NCBI GenBank assembly: GCA_002102555.1
Contig: MCFL01000005.1
Coordinates: 62,001 to 126,000, forward strand
Source: Catenaria anguillulae PL171
Taxonomy: Eukaryota > Blastocladiomycota > Blastocladiomycetes > Blastocladiales > Catenariaceae
Direction: 5' to 3'
DNA: 64,000 nt
This document shows positions 11,901 through 25,300 of the stretch, piece by piece (the stretch's first letter is position 1; every line of letters begins with the position of its first letter). The notes under the pieces were generated by a model. The model was not told the origin of the DNA. It searched no databases and was given only the letters and a program-made list of their open reading frames with translations. The position numbers were made by a program, and so were the translations under genes.

Positions 11901-14103
11901 GCGGGCCACAGCGGTGCAAAGTTGGTGGCAAACTGCGCCACCATACACCGCACGACAATGTCTACGCCCGGGGACTCGGCGTGCACGTGCAGGGCAATGT
12001 TGTTAACATGCATGGTCTTTGCACGAATGGTGTCGAGCGTGTTGGGCGTGGCCTCGGCCTTGGCACACAGGTCCAGCAGCGGGTTGTCGGCGTGCAAGTA
12101 GGCAAGGGTCGTGAGGGCGGGCAGGCGGATTGAGTGGTGCAGCGATGCCGCGAGTGGCGTGAGCTTGCGGGTCCAGTCGGCGCGCAGAGCCGGGGTCAGG
12201 GCAGTGAGTGGTTGTGTTGTGAGGTAGTGGCAGAGTGCGTCGAGCAGGTATGGGCATGTGGGCAAAGGGTCAAGGGAGGTGATGAGCGAAGCAACTTGCG
12301 GCGAGGTGGACGCGAGATTGAGATACATGAGTGCTTGCAAAGTATGTGCAAAGACCATCGTGGATGCCGTGATGGATTTGGTGAGCACGGATTCGAGTGC
12401 GGGCTGCAACTTGGTCGTTGGCACGGCGAGTTTGCGGGCAACAGAAACGGCCGCAATCACCTCAAGATCACTTTGCGTGGATCCGGGCTCGTACGACTCG
12501 AGCACCGCCACCAGCGGGAAGGCCTTGTCAAAGATCAACTTGCCGTGCGGGTTCACGCACTGTGCGGCGGCAGCGTGCAACAGCGGCACCTTGGTCAAGA
12601 CGTGAGCGAGAAAGGCAAGCACCAGTTTTTGATCCATTTGGCTCCACTTTGACGACAAGAAGCGCACAGTCATGGGCAGGACGAGCGAGTTGTAAGCGTC
12701 AAAGTTTGCATCCACGAGCGTCATGTGAAACGCCAAGAGCACATCGAGTTCCAACCCGGCATGTGTCGTGACGTTTTCGAGCGTCGACACGTGCTTGATG
12801 GTATCCTGGTACGTGGCGCGAAGCAACAGTTGCGCGAGCAAATCCATGGATCCTGACGTGAGCGATGATTGTGTCACGACGCTGGCGGCAAATGCGTCGA
12901 GCAGTTTGACATAGCTCGGGACGCGGTCGCCCTGGCGCACATTGACACACACGAGCAGGTATCGCGAGATGCGGTCGGCGTCGGTTGACCACCGGTCGAC
13001 GAGCACCTTGAAGACGGGCGGGGACGTGGCGGGTGTCAAATGTGATAGGATGCGGCCAAGAGCGGCTGCCATGGCCACGTCGCGTCGGTCCGATGGGTCG
13101 GCGAGAGTTGCGTTGACAACGGCGGGAAGAACAATGGGGTGGCACGAGTGCAGCGTGTGGTTGACGTGACACACGGTCTCGGCAATTAGGTATCCAATGG
13201 CTTCGGCATACTGTGAAGCGGTGTGATGCGACTCGGCGTCAAGTGAGGCAAAGATGTGTGCGATAAGGACAGGAACTTGATCACGTTTGAGTTTGCGCAG
13301 CATGAAGGACAAAGACTCGGCTGCGAATTGGCGAATGTAGGGCTTTTGCACGGTGGCATGTCCCAGCAGTGGCGAGAGCATGTCGTATACTTGAGCCATG
13401 TTGCGAAGCACGTCGCGTTGGAGGTAGCGGAGCAGATAGGCGATGCATTGGAATCCGTGCTAAAAAATTGGAAGAGTAAGATTAGAAGGGCAAGGAAATA
13501 AAAAAAAAAAATGAATGAGGATTAACATACTTCGATCACACTGGAATCACGCAAGCGCAGGATGGGAAGAATGGCGGCAATGACGCGGCCGAGATAGGGG
13601 AAGAACTCTTGGCGCAAGTCCTTTGCAAGTGAAGTCGTGAGGCTGCATTTTATTTGCATTTGGGCGAGAATGTGAGATCTCGAGAAGGTCAAAAGTGCAT
13701 GGCATCGGAAATGGGCATACCTGAGGATGGGTTCATATGCATTTGCGCTGTCCACGGCCAAGTGCTCGACAATGGCGTCGACAATCTGTTGCTTGCGGTA
13801 CAGCACCATGGCCAAGGAATGGGCCAAGGGGGCGACCTCGCGGGCAAATGCTGAAAACTGGGCGGTTCCATTGAGCTCGCGCCACTGTGCCAGCGAAGCG
13901 ACGAATGCCGAGTCCATGCCGGCTGCGTCTGCGTCGGCTGCATCCACGTCGGCCTCGTGGCGCAATGCAATGGCGGACTGGGTAACGTCGATTTTGACGT
14001 GCTTGATGCGGTCGTGGAAGGACATGAAGCGCCAGCGGTTGGCACCGCCGCCCGTGGCGAGCTCGCGCGTGGAGCCCGTTTGCGTCGCGGGTCGGCTGTC
14101 CAT
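5959..14103 (-). CDS. UTP20: U3 snoRNP / SSU processome HEAT-repeat protein UTP20 (DRIM family)
   Basis: UTP20 is a very large nucleolar scaffold of the small-subunit processome needed for 18S rRNA maturation. Four exons are read on the minus strand: 14103-13721, 13642-13531, 13459-6322 and 6242-5959. All splice in phase and give about 2,638 residues, close to yeast and human UTP20. The N-terminal segment around EPILSLTTSLAKDL and the C-terminal lysine-rich tail (QEIMDLLQAKLG followed by many KR-rich repeats) match the family. The body is HEAT-like helical repeats throughout. Four acidic low-complexity stretches interrupt it (at about 10.75-10.6, 9.10-8.93, 7.08-6.98 and 6.63-6.53 kb). The 7.1-kb main exon is free of frame breaks, unlike several neighbours. 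The gene is divergent from the BRCT coiled-coil gene, 396 bases away. Confidence 0.93.
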
Positions 14104-14499
14104 TGTGATTGTGATTGGATTGAATGGGAGAGTCGCTGTTGGTGCTTTGTGGAGGAGAGGGATGATTATTGCATTTACGTGAGCGTGAATATGAGTATGT
14201 GCATCGTATGTGTGTGGGAACGACCCAATACCGTCACATTGCCGTTGCGATGCATGCAGGCGGCCGCCGACTGCAACGACCAGCTAGCCGACAGTGAGAA
14301 GTACCAGTGAACCCTCGAGTGTGTTTGGCCCACATCACGTGAGCGCGTGTGATGCGTCGAAGCGGTCTGCTCCTTCAAGGTCTCACGCTTCTCTTGGCCA
14401 GCTGCAGTTGATCACGGCGCCGGGCCGGTCGGCAATGCACGGGACACCAACCCGGCCAAGGTCCATGGTACTTTACATGCATCATACCATTCACCAGAA
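14104..14499. promoter_or_regulatory. divergent intergenic promoter region, UTP20 / BRCT coiled-coil gene
   Basis: This 396-base spacer separates two head-to-head genes, so both core promoters should lie here. A CACGTG box at 14336-14341 could be a bHLH (Cbf1-like) site. No clear TATA box is seen. Promoter function is inferred from gene orientation only. Confidence 0.45.
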
Positions 14500-17400
14500 A
14501 TGAATCAGTCCCAACCCCAACCTCACCCACCACAGCCGTCCGCGCCCCTGCCCACGCCCGCGGCTACCGCGATCCAAGGCACGCCGGCAACTGGAACCGC
14601 AGCACCACAACTGCCTGTTCTTGGGTCCACGGCAAGTGCATCAATGCAACAGCAGTACCATCCAAGCCCTTTCATGGTGTATGCCATGCCCATGGCCGTC
14701 TCCACCTACCAGCAGCAGCAAAGCAACGCCCACCTTGCCCAGAGCCAGAGCCGGAACCAGAGGCTGCCGCCCATTGCCGCCCTCACGGCTGGCGGCCGAA
14801 CCCCTGCATACCGATCATCACCCCCAATGGCAGTGCCCGCGATGGCTCCACGCCCACAGTCGGCTTCGTCGCCCCTCGTTTCTCACGTGCATCATCAGCA
14901 AGCCGCAGACACTTGCGCACGAGCCAGCCCTGGTGCCTTGGTGATGCCTTCCCCATCGTTTGTAACCGGTCCACACTCTTCCCCGCTCGCTCGTGCCTCG
15001 ACCGGCCATGGGGACCGATCGGCCTTGAGTTCGGGGCAGCGCAACAGGATGCCATCTGGACCATCAGCGCCAGCCTCAAGTGCATCAGTCACGCTGCCAC
15101 TGTCATCGCCTCTGCTTCCCCCGGCTCGGCCTCGGACTGCTTCTCTTTCTCAATCGCAACGTCAATCTCAGTCCCAAGCACAATCGTCTGATATTCCGTT
15201 TCCTCCACCGGCAACGTCTCAAGCAGCGGCACCCTCTGCCCATCAGAGTCAACAGTCCTTCTCACAATCCACTCCACAGCTTGCATTATCGCATGTCGCG
15301 ACCACCACCGCTTTATCAAATGCATCGTCCAAGATATCCGATATTGAGCGCCAACTGCAATCGGCCTCCTCGGCCGCCATCCAGCAAGCCATGCTTGCAA
15401 TCCGCAACTTGGTTTCCGCTACAGGGGTGCCAAGTAATCCAAGCTTGGATTCAATCATCACCGACAACCTCCCGTCGTCCCCAGGCCTCCAGTTTTCGCA
15501 AACCCAGTACACAAGCACATTTCACGTGCCCAACGATTCGCAATCCCAACACCTGTCTTCGTTTGCTGGTACGATTCGATTCCTTTTCTCTTGCAAGCGG
15601 CGCCATGTACATCCCCCAAACACTCAACATACTGCTGCCCAACAGACACTGAATCCCAACTCAGCCAACCTACCGCACACCAAATGTCGGACCTTGACGC
15701 CATGATCCTGGGCCTTCCCGCACCTCCGCCCCCGCCTCCTCCTACACCCACCATCCAATCGATCCTCACCAACATCATTGCCTTGCTGACTCCACACTTG
15801 CCATCCGCACTCACTCCGGGACCTCTCCCAACCCCGACCGCATCGCCCATCGTCCTCGCAACATCCGTGCACGCGCTCGTCCAAGCACTTGTCGCACACA
15901 CAACCGCAGCCGCACAAACGCACGCCGCCGATCTAGCCGCGGCACGTGCACGCGTCACCACCTTGGACGCACAGCTTGCGGCCGAACGCGCCTCAGCCGC
16001 AAAGCTGGCCCGTGAGGTCGATGCGCTTCGCGAGCGTGCAGAGGGTGCAGAGGCAGAAGCGGTGGTTGTGAATGACACGCTGGCAAAGGCCAAGGCCGAT
16101 GCGGACGCGGCCGTTGAGCGTGTGCGCAATGACGAGGTCGGGCCCGCGAGACGACGCATCAAGCGGCTGGAGGACGAAATGGCAAAACTCGTTCAACAGA
16201 TTGAAGCGGCAGAGGAGGATGCGGCGAGGGACAGGGAGAGGGTCGAGGCCGAGGTTGAAACATTGCGCGAGCAGCTCGAGGCCGTCGAGATGGATTTAGG
16301 ACTCGAGCGTGCCGAGGTGGAGCAGGAGCGCGCAGAGTCGCGCAGGCTTAGGGGCGAGCTCGCACGGGCAGAGCAGGCGGTAGTGGATGCACTTGCACGG
16401 GCAGGCGCAGTGGGTGACGAGGCAAAGGCGCGCGTTGACCAGCTCGACGCACAGGTTCGTGAGCTCAAGCTCGATTCGGAGACACAGCGCGCGATTGCTG
16501 AGCATGTGGCGTTGCAAAAGCAGCACGAGGTCGGCGAGATGCAGGGCCGTCTGGAGGTGGCGCTGGCCCAGGTCGCGAGGGTTGTGGATGAGAACGAGGC
16601 GCTGGCGGAGGCGGCGGCAAAGGATCAGGAGACATTGGAGGCCTTGACGGCCGATTTGGATGGTGCAAGGGAGGAGGTGGCTGAAATCCGGCGCGAGCTG
16701 GAGGCGGTCAAGCAGGAACAGGAGGCAAAGGCGAGGCAGGCCCAGGAGGAGCTCATGAGTGTGCGGCAAGAGTTGGAGACTCAAGTCCAGCGTGTGGCCG
16801 AATTCGAGGCGCAAGCCGATGGTCTGCGTCAAGAGCTCGCCGTGTCGCAAGCGCTGGCCGAGGCTGCGCAGGTGGAGGTCTGTCGGTTGCGTGACGAGCA
16901 AGCCCAAGCAATGGAGGCCTCGCTACAAGACGCCGATGCTCGCGTCGCCGCTGCCGAAGCCAGCGTGGCACAGCTCCGTGATCAAGTTGCTCAACTTGAT
17001 TCCGTTCGTGCCCTTGCCGACCAACGCCTCGCTGAGCTCGATGCTCTTCAAGCCTTGCCAGCCAGCGCCTGGTAGAACTTGAATCCGCCCGGACACGTAT
17101 CAATGACGCCGAGCGAGCGTTCATGCGTGTCACGGTTGCCGAGCAAGTTGCTGCGGATCTCAAGCAAAATCGCGCACCATGGCTGAAGAGCACAAGCGCG
17201 ATATGGACGCGCTAAAGAAGCGCATGGCCGGCATGATTGATCGCGCAAAGAAGGAGCGCGACGAGTTCAAGGCGCAGCTTGAGAAGGGTGCCGCAGCGCA
17301 CCACTTGCAGGCAGAGTGTCCAGAGTGCTTCGAGTTGCATGCACGTGTCGCCGAGTTACAGCGGGCTCTCGAGTCATCGGCCGCCGCCATGGACCATCAC

Positions 17401-18949
17401 TGACGCCCGCTGTTCAAGTCCAGCTGACTGAGTTGACGGGCGAGCGCGATGCGGCCATCAAGATCCGCGAGCAGGTCGAGGCGCAGTTGGCGCAGGTCAA
17501 GTCCGAGTATGAGCGGATCGGGAAGGACATGCGGCAAGTGGTGGCCAAGGCCGAGGAGAACGAGGCCAAGAGCAAACAGGAAGTTCAGGCCCTCAAGGTC
17601 GAGTTGGAGCTGGAAAGTCCACCGTGGCGGATTTGCAGATGACGCTTCGTCACTTCGAGGAGGTGGTCATGCCGGATGTGTCAGGTCTCAAACAGCAGCT
17701 TGAGAAATACGTGCGTCTTGATGCTCGATCTTGTTGTATTTTTTCTGCATTGTCTGACAGCGTGCGACTCGACATTTAGCGTACCCGAGCCCAGCAACTC
17801 GAAGCGCGTCTTGCCGCTCCACAGCCCCCTCCCGCTGACATGCAGCCGACTGGACCATCCACCCCTTCCACTCATAGTGTTGTACGAAAACAGCGCCCAT
17901 GCGGCATATCCGGTCGTGCCGCCATCCTTGCCTCCGAAAACGACTCGGGTACCGCGGCCGCCTCGTCACCGTCCATTCCCCAGGAAGCCTTAACGCCTCC
18001 AATTCGGTCCATACCCGCGGCATTGCGACTCTTGGCTAACGGGCCGCTCTCGTCGAGCGTGCTAGATAGCCCGTCGGTTGCATCAACTGCAGCGGCAGCA
18101 ATGCCTCCTCCGGCCAAGAAACGCAAGCGCGCCCACGGTATGTATCCTGTCTCAATGTATCCTTGACCTGGTTGAAGCTGACTCACAATGTGATTGCCTG
18201 CCCAGACGCGCTCGATATGATCATGCCCGCGTTTGACCCTCCGGCTTGCCACGAGCAACGCAAGGTTGTGGTCGGGTTTACGGGTTTCTCTCGGCAAGAT
18301 CCAGTTTATTCGTTTCAACAGCGGCAGCGATTGGCGGAGGTCATTATTGAATTGGGTGGCCGGGTGATGCCCGACCCAACACATGCTGAAGTGACGGTAT
18401 GCGTGATACTCTTTATCCGCTTTGGTTCCGGTGTATCGGTGCTGACTCCATCATGTCACCACCTACCAATTCAACAAGCACGTGTTTTGCCCACCTGGTG
18501 CATCCACCATCAAGTACTATGCAGCACTCGCCGCTGGCAAATGGCTCATCCATGACCCTGCCTGGGTCTTTGACAGCCAGGCCAACGGCTCGTTGCTCAC
18601 TGAATTTGCATATGGCGTGCGTGCGCCAACGCCGCCCCTGCAAGGCCGCCGGATCTGTGGCTCGCGCACCTTCAACGAGGTCGAGGTTGAGCGCAAACGG
18701 CCGCAAATGTTGCACGAGCTCGTGCAGCTCGGGCATGGCGTGCTTGTGGATTCAGTGGACGATGCAGAGATTGTGTTGCTCGGGAATGGTGAGGCGTTGG
18801 CTGAAAAAGCTGGCAGGGCTGGGTATGAATGGAATCAGTTTTTGTTATGGATGGGCCAGGCAGTGAGAAGAGGAGAGCGGGCGGTCAGGGATGAGGATAT
18901 GAGTCAAGGTGGCGGCGGCGCGATAGGCGGACTGAAGGAGGTACAGTGA
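14500..18949 (+). CDS. long coiled-coil protein with C-terminal BRCT domains
   Basis: No named orthologue is recognised. Exons are about 14500-15568, 15646-17710, 17780-18137, 18206-18396 and 18479-18949. Residues 1 to about 390 are a Q/S/P-rich disordered head. A very long coiled coil rich in E, A, R and Q follows (15.9-17.7 kb). After a basic KKRKR nuclear-localisation-like motif near 18,120 comes a BRCT domain (GFTGF, then LGGRV, then the WLIHDPAW tryptophan motif), then a weaker second BRCT-like unit from about 18,640. BRCT pairs bind phosphopeptides in DNA-damage and mitotic proteins, so a nuclear or spindle scaffold is plausible but inferred. The coiled coil changes frame at about 17,052, 17,170, 17,393 and 17,615. 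Each change fits one missing base at a short homopolymer (for example CAAGCC for CAAAGCC), and heptads continue across every one, so I treat it as one intact gene with sequence errors. Confidence 0.72.
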
Positions 18950-20396
18950 TAAGGAGCGTGTGTGTGTGTCAATGGATCATAGATTGCATCCTGTCGCCAG
19001 GAGAAGCGCGCCACTGGACACGGCGTTTTTCATGTGCTTCGCCAATTTCGTTCAACACAATCACTTCGTCCTGCAATGTGCTCGTGGGATTGCCAGAGCA
19101 TGTCTGATTTGCAATGCATTGTCGACTCAGTCTTGTGGTGAAACTGGAGCTCAATTGGACGATCAATTGGTCATGCGCATGATGCTTCCGATGTGAGGGG
19201 CCAAACAGACCCTTGGTGAATGTCGAGGCAAGACACGCAGCAGAGTAGACGTGTTCAATCCGCACGTAGTGGGCACGTTCCAGATCCGAGAGAACAAACG
19301 TGGCCATTACGTTGGCATACGATAGACGAATAACATCGTCCAGACCCCTTCAGGCAGGGGTACTAAATCTATAGTACCCCTGCTTCAGGCCACGAGCAGC
19401 CAATTGCAAACAGCATAGGTTCCACAGCGAATCCAGATGCTAGTTGCGAACCTAAGAGCTTTGCGGAAGTTGGGAATCGATTGCTTTCGCCCAGACCTGG
19501 CGAATGTTGAAGCTCACCAGCCAAAGTTGAAGCTTCAAGCCGGTCGTTCAATCGCGTTCAAATAGGCCTTAGCATGGACTTGACTCGAAAAACGCGAAGC
19601 ATCTCTCATGTTAACAGTATTCTCTAATGGAGATGTTTCGTTGGTCATTTCAAATCTACATGTATACCCCAACAATCGCAATCGCTGGGTCCCATGATTC
19701 CCTGCACTGCTGGTCATCGGCGAGCAGCTGCATGGCTGTGTACACTGGACAGTCAGAGTTGCCTGTGGTGCCAAGCCTCATGACTTCAGCCGCGGTCTAT
19801 CCACACCCACAATTCTCAAGGACTCCCAGCTGACGAGCCCCCGAGATCAAGTCAAAGAACAATGGACACACGGCAATGGGGTGATTGTTTTTGGCTCCAT
19901 TGACTTCAGCCTTATTCTTCAGAATGGCATTTTCTGAACTCATACATGCCGGCCCCATACATGTTCATGGTGACAAAACCGTTCATACCATGCGCCATTC
20001 CTGCCGCGGGAACTCATTCTTCCCTTTATCCATTCGTCGCAGCGTCTCCTTGAAGAAAGCTCTCAAGAGGCGGAGGCTAGTGCAGCGGCAACATGATTAC
20101 ATTTGAAAGTGCGTTTGATCTGGCGGTTGCTTGAGCGACTGCACACTTTCTAAGGGTCTTCCTGGCGCCTGATAAAGGTCACCACCGACCCGTTTCTATC
20201 CTGCGGCTCCCAGCCTAATTGGTCAATCTTTTCTTGCTTTCCTTCACTCACCGTTCAGCTTTCAACGTGCCTTCGAGTGTGGACTGTGTACCACTGTACA
20301 CACTGTACTCTGTTCTCTCGAGCGTTCGTTGATCACAAACACGCTTCCCTCTGTCTGACCGCACGCCATATTCAACCAATCCATCTCGAGGTAAGG
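18950..20396. other. intergenic region upstream of the first 7TM gene
   Basis: No gene is supported. It holds a perfect 12-base-stem hairpin (19354-19383). From about 19,885 onward a stretch resembles the flank of the second 7TM copy near 24,775 (shared TGGCTCCATTGAC and a partly similar continuation), so the duplication includes the promoter side. Confidence 0.5.
19354..19383. repeat. perfect inverted repeat, 12-base stem with 6-base loop
   Basis: GCAGGGGTACTA and its exact reverse complement TAGTACCCCTGC flank the loop AATCTA. It lies in intergenic DNA about 400 bases past the BRCT gene. It could be a transcription end structure, a protein-binding palindrome or the tip of a small transposon; the sequence alone does not decide. 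Confidence 0.75.
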
Positions 20397-22358
20397 ATGA
20401 GCTCAACATCAACGGCTCAGTCGGCTGTAACTGCCAAGCCCACGGGCGTCGTCTTCGATTTCAACCTCATCACGTCCCAACCAGGCGGCCAAGAAAGCTT
20501 GATCGTACACATTATAGGATCTGTACTGCTGACGGTTTCCATCTTCTTCCTCATCGTCGCCCTCGTCCTGTCCATTCGCGGGTTCATCTCTTCCAAGTCA
20601 AGATTTTGGCTGTCTAGCATCATTGGCGTGTTGTTTCTCATCCCCGTACCACTTTGCGAATGGTATGCATCATAAACCGAGTGCTGATCTGTAACACCCA
20701 TCATGATGACGAACTTGCGCTGTCCCTAGGTACTACTTTCTCGCCTTTTATTCCAACAAGGTACGGTGTCTCGTTCTTTGCGGTTGTTCAATTAAGTTGC
20801 CAGTTCGTCAACGCTTTCTTGTGCCTCCGTTCGCCTTAACTCGCAGACACTGTGGGATTTTTCGGAATTGTTGACCTTGGTCGGCGATGTCTGCGTGCGA
20901 TTTGGTTCGCTGTCCATCGTTATCTCAAATTGCTCGCCTGTCACACGTCTCAACACTGTGTATTGTTCCCAGGATATGCAATTATCACCACCTGTCGTTT
21001 CTACCGCCTGCGGATCGTTTGGGACAAGGGCAACGCCAACAACAAGGCCTCCAACCACCTCGGTGTTCGCAGGACTGGAACCAACGCGTCCGACTGGCTG
21101 AGGGTTCCACGGAATGCCTACTTGGTCGCAACGATTACCTTGTGGGTGTTGCTTATCGCGAGCACCGGCGCCGTGACGTTTCTCCGCATTGTCGAGTACA
21201 TTCATCGCGAGACACGCGCCAAGCGCATTCCGGTTCCCATTGTGGACGACGGTCGTCAAATCGAACGCACCGTCTCGGGAGTTGCCTTTTCGTTTGCATT
21301 CTTTGGCAATGTCGCCGCTGACTACCTTTTTTATTTGGTTGTCGTGCGTGGAATCAAGGGCGAGGTGACCACGAGGGACAAGTTCAAGGCCTTGCTCCCG
21401 TACTTGCCAGTGATGATCTTCCAAGCCATGTATCTGTTGCTATTGGTGTGGCCGCCATCTTTACCGATCGTCAATACCGCTATCTCATTACTAGCTACAT
21501 TGTCCTTGTGCGATTCCTTCCCACCTGTACGTTTCCTCACGGAATTCAATGATGGTCACAAACGTCTCATGCGTGTTTCCACCTGTTTCCAGTCGAGTCT
21601 TTCATCTTCTACATGGTTTCCATCCCCCAAACCCGATCAATGGTTGCCAAGTCTCGTGGTGGTGGGTCTGGATATGGCTCGGGCTACGGATCAGGGTCCG
21701 GCGGACGTTCGCGGTCCCGTTCCAACGGCCCTACCAGTGTTTCCAAGGGAAGCGTGCCGGTGCCGGCACAGGCGCACAACTACTACACCTCAGGTTACGA
21801 CGAGGACCGCAACACCCCACTTCCTCCGCCCATGGCAGCCATGTCGACTGGGGCCGCAACGACCACAACCGTTTCCGGCCAAATGTACTCGTCCAATGAC
21901 ACCCTCAACGTTCAATCCTCCCAGCGGGGTATCAAGCACAGCGGACCCCTTCACCTGGCCCTGTTTCGCCTAATGGTGCCGCCCACTCGTCCTCGCATCC
22001 AGCCTGGGCAGGGTATCCTCAAGTTCCCAAGAGCCCCAACCCACCCTCCTACTGGTCGCACCGATCGGTTGACGCTGACGTCCCGCGCTGGCAACAACCA
22101 ACAGGAACACCCAGTCGCAAAAACACCTCTGAGTTGCCCCTGGTCGAGTTGAATCAAAACCCCGACCAGCAACAGGTGCCGTCACGCCAAGGATCGTTCA
22201 AGCATCCAGCTACCGTCAATAACGTTGGTGCGCCCGTCAGATCGTCGCCGCCAAGCTCGCTGCAACTTGCAGGCCAGGCTCGCACTCCATCGCAGCAAGC
22301 GCAACGACAGCAGGCACCTGCTCAGTATTGGCAGAATAAGGGCTATCAGCCGAAATGA
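20397..22358 (+). CDS. orphan seven-transmembrane protein, copy 1
   Basis: No known family is recognised. Exons are 20397-20662, 20730-20760 (a 31-base microexon), 20847-20904, 20973-21534 and 21593-22358, all joined in phase, about 560 residues. Seven hydrophobic segments can be seen: around IVHIIGSVLLTVSIFF, FWLSSIIGVLFLIPVP, TLWDFSELLTLVGDV, NAYLVATITLWVLL, VAFSFAFFGNVAADY, YLPVMIFQAMYLLLL and YLITSYIVLV. A Gly/Ser/Gln/Pro-rich tail of about 250 residues follows. A short N-terminus, 7 TM and a long disordered tail are the layout of GPCR-like receptors, but no receptor motif is present, so function is open. Compared with copy 2, a base is missing near 21,442 (GTGTGG for GTGATGG), and another frame step occurs near 21,930. 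Both interrupt a frame that otherwise reads through. Confidence 0.7.
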
Positions 22359-25300
22359 AGGTCATCAATACATTGACTGTGCCAGCCGTTAGTTGGATTC
22401 GTTAACGTTGTACTTGGAACTGAAAATTTTCGCGTTTTTTTGAGCGTTTTGTGAGCGTGTTGCACGTTTGATGCCGGGATCTTGATTTCCTCTGCCATTT
22501 GTTGCGTTCTCATTCCATGTCGTTCTGTTCCCATTGATTTTCGCTGTTATCTCCATCACTGAATGAAATTGCAGCTATGATATTGATACAAACTTCAACT
22601 TCGAATTCAGCTCGAGGCGCAGAACCCTTTGTTGGAGAATGGAGGATCTGCATGGTCGACGCGTGAAATGATCGAAGGACCATGCCGATCCGATTACATA
22701 TTGGAGTACAGACATTCCTCTCGACGAAAAGAAAAATGTAGAGAACTACAATGATAAGCGCCAATACTGAATGAAACCCTCCGGGGGAGCATTTCCTGCC
22801 GATATTCTGGCGAAAGTCCTCTTTCCCATACCTTCTTCTATTACTATTCATGGCCAAAGGATACTTCAACATGCATTGATTCCTGTGTACAGATCGAAGC
22901 GGTTTGCCAACAAGATAGGCTCGGATTTGCGCACACACGCAGCTTCAACATGTATTTACTTGACGCAGTTTTCACTGTACAATGTGAGAAGGTGTGCCCG
23001 GACGCGGCGGCAGAGATGCCCATGCTGGATGCAGATAAATGCATTTGCCGTGGTTGGCTGCAGCTTGAACAAGGCAAACAGAACTGCGATGCAATGGGAC
23101 TGACAAGGGACACGGACTGCAGGCAATGTATTGTGTATACCATATGTCCGTCTCTCGTCTTGTTGCCAGCAAGGTACGGGACTGAAGGCGTGCATCGACG
23201 CCGTCTCATGCCCAGAGTGGCTGTTCTTGAGCATGAACATGTGCTAGTTCCGTCTGTATGGACTATCAACGCTGCTCGGCGTTTGCATCACAGGATTACA
23301 ACACGCACACTTGTCGCAGGTTGAGACCCTGGAGGAGGCATTGATATGGCTGCAGATTATAGGTGGACTAGCAGTCCAGGATTGGCTTGGAAAGCAGGCT
23401 ATGTCTTTGCAAGTGAGATTTCGTGGAGAGACAGACCACGAGACCCACCTTCACCCTTTATTGATTGACTCACAGAACAGGGGAGGTGACAAGAGCGGGC
23501 GATCGGAGGGGACGAGACTCAAGGTGGCAGCGCAGTTGGGAGCGGAGAAGGCACCAGGAAAAAAGAGAGCAGTTTTTCCTGCAATTAATCATGTCGTAGA
23601 CGTTCATTTGGGCAATGTTGTCGCCACTGGTTGTCGCCACTCGGGGCTGTGTTGCCGACACCCCAAACAATGGCTCAAATTGTCCAAACATACCCTCCCT
23701 TGAGTCTTGAGTGCATTCATATGGAGCCTTGTGGCAAGTATGCATTTAGCCAAGGTTTCCATCAAGCGAGTCTCCTGGATTAGGATAAGATGCGATGGTG
23801 GGCATTGCGTCTGTGATATCGCTGGCTGCGTCTCCTGTCCTATCCACCTCATGTCGTTGTTCCCAGTGCGCCAGCAGTTCTGAGCTAGAGGGGAATACGC
23901 GCGTGTTGTCCGCAAAGTCCGCAGTTTGTCGTCGCGTTCGCATTTCTGCTGCGGGCTGTGTGGCGTGGCTTGTTGAGCGCCTCTGAAACATTGTCTCACG
24001 TTTGTGGTGAAACGTGCGCCCCGCGATCGAACGGTCTTTGGCGTCGACATCATGTGTACATACGTGGCAACTCCACCGTGGAGTGGATATGCTTCACGCC
24101 TGTCAAGCATGGATGCGGAACTACTACAATCGGTCTGTCCGCCGTTATCCAACCACCGCTGGCGCACGGGCCGTAGACATCACGTTCGTGGAAGATTGAG
24201 TAGAACGTACGTGTATGTCTGGGTGACCATTGATGAAGGCCTAGGCGGATGGCAGGGCGCATAGCTCAACAACTCATGCCATAGTGCCGAGGTTTGCACA
24301 ACGAGCCACAGGAGCCATCGGTCTGATGAACCATCAACATTTGCTGCTACGGCGCTCCATGTAATTTGCTGTCGCGGACATTGCAGCCGGCGGCCGACAT
24401 TTTTTTTTTTTTTTTTGTCGCAGCCTCAACAAGCGTTCTTTCAATACTACATACTTGTGTCGCTTGCCCTTTCCCTTCGCCCCCCTTCCCCAGTTTTTCG
24501 GCAAGTCCATTCAAATTGAAAATAGCCAGTGCGTATCCTCGCCCTTGTCGACACCTCGTTCCCGTCTGGTCCCATCCTCCACTCGTCCTGCTTGCTCGCC
24601 AATGAGAGCCAGTGTTTCTTGTGCGTTCGCCAAGCCGCCCCCTCGTTCACCTGGTTGAGCACTGAACGCCATGCATTGTTACAAATTAACCCAGCCACTC
24701 TCCATCCACCGCCATTCTTCTCGACGACGAGCTACCAGCTGCTGAGATATCGATCCACGGCAACTCGGCATCTGCTGGCTCCATTGACATCAGCCTTACA
24801 GTAAAGCAAGGGCCTCATCAGAGTTCGTTCATTCTGACCCCACAGTCATCACCCGCTGACCAGGCTCATACCTTGCGCCATCGTGTTCTACGACACCTCA
24901 TTTTCTTAATCTTCCACCATCGACGGGGTGCCTCCCTTAGAAGAAACAAGTGTTGCTCAAGTGGCAGAGGCTCGTGGGAAGGCACATATGACATTGGCGA
25001 AGTGAGTTAGGTTTGTTCCAAGGTTTTTTGTGCTCATCGATGGCAGTCATCACAACGCCAGAGAGCAAAGACGGCGTGTTCCTGCCCATTTTCCGCGCTC
25101 CTTCCCAAACCTCCGACTGATAAAATATCCACCGACCCGCCGTCTAGGCTTGGTTTCTATTTCGACCTGTTGGTCAATCCAAATCCCATTCTTACACACC
25201 TTCCTGTTTCGCCCACCTGGTGTGTCTCCGTCTGGTCTCGCGCCGCCGCTGCGACCTCTCGCAGTTCTCCAGGCGGCGATTCTCATCCTGATTCTCACCC

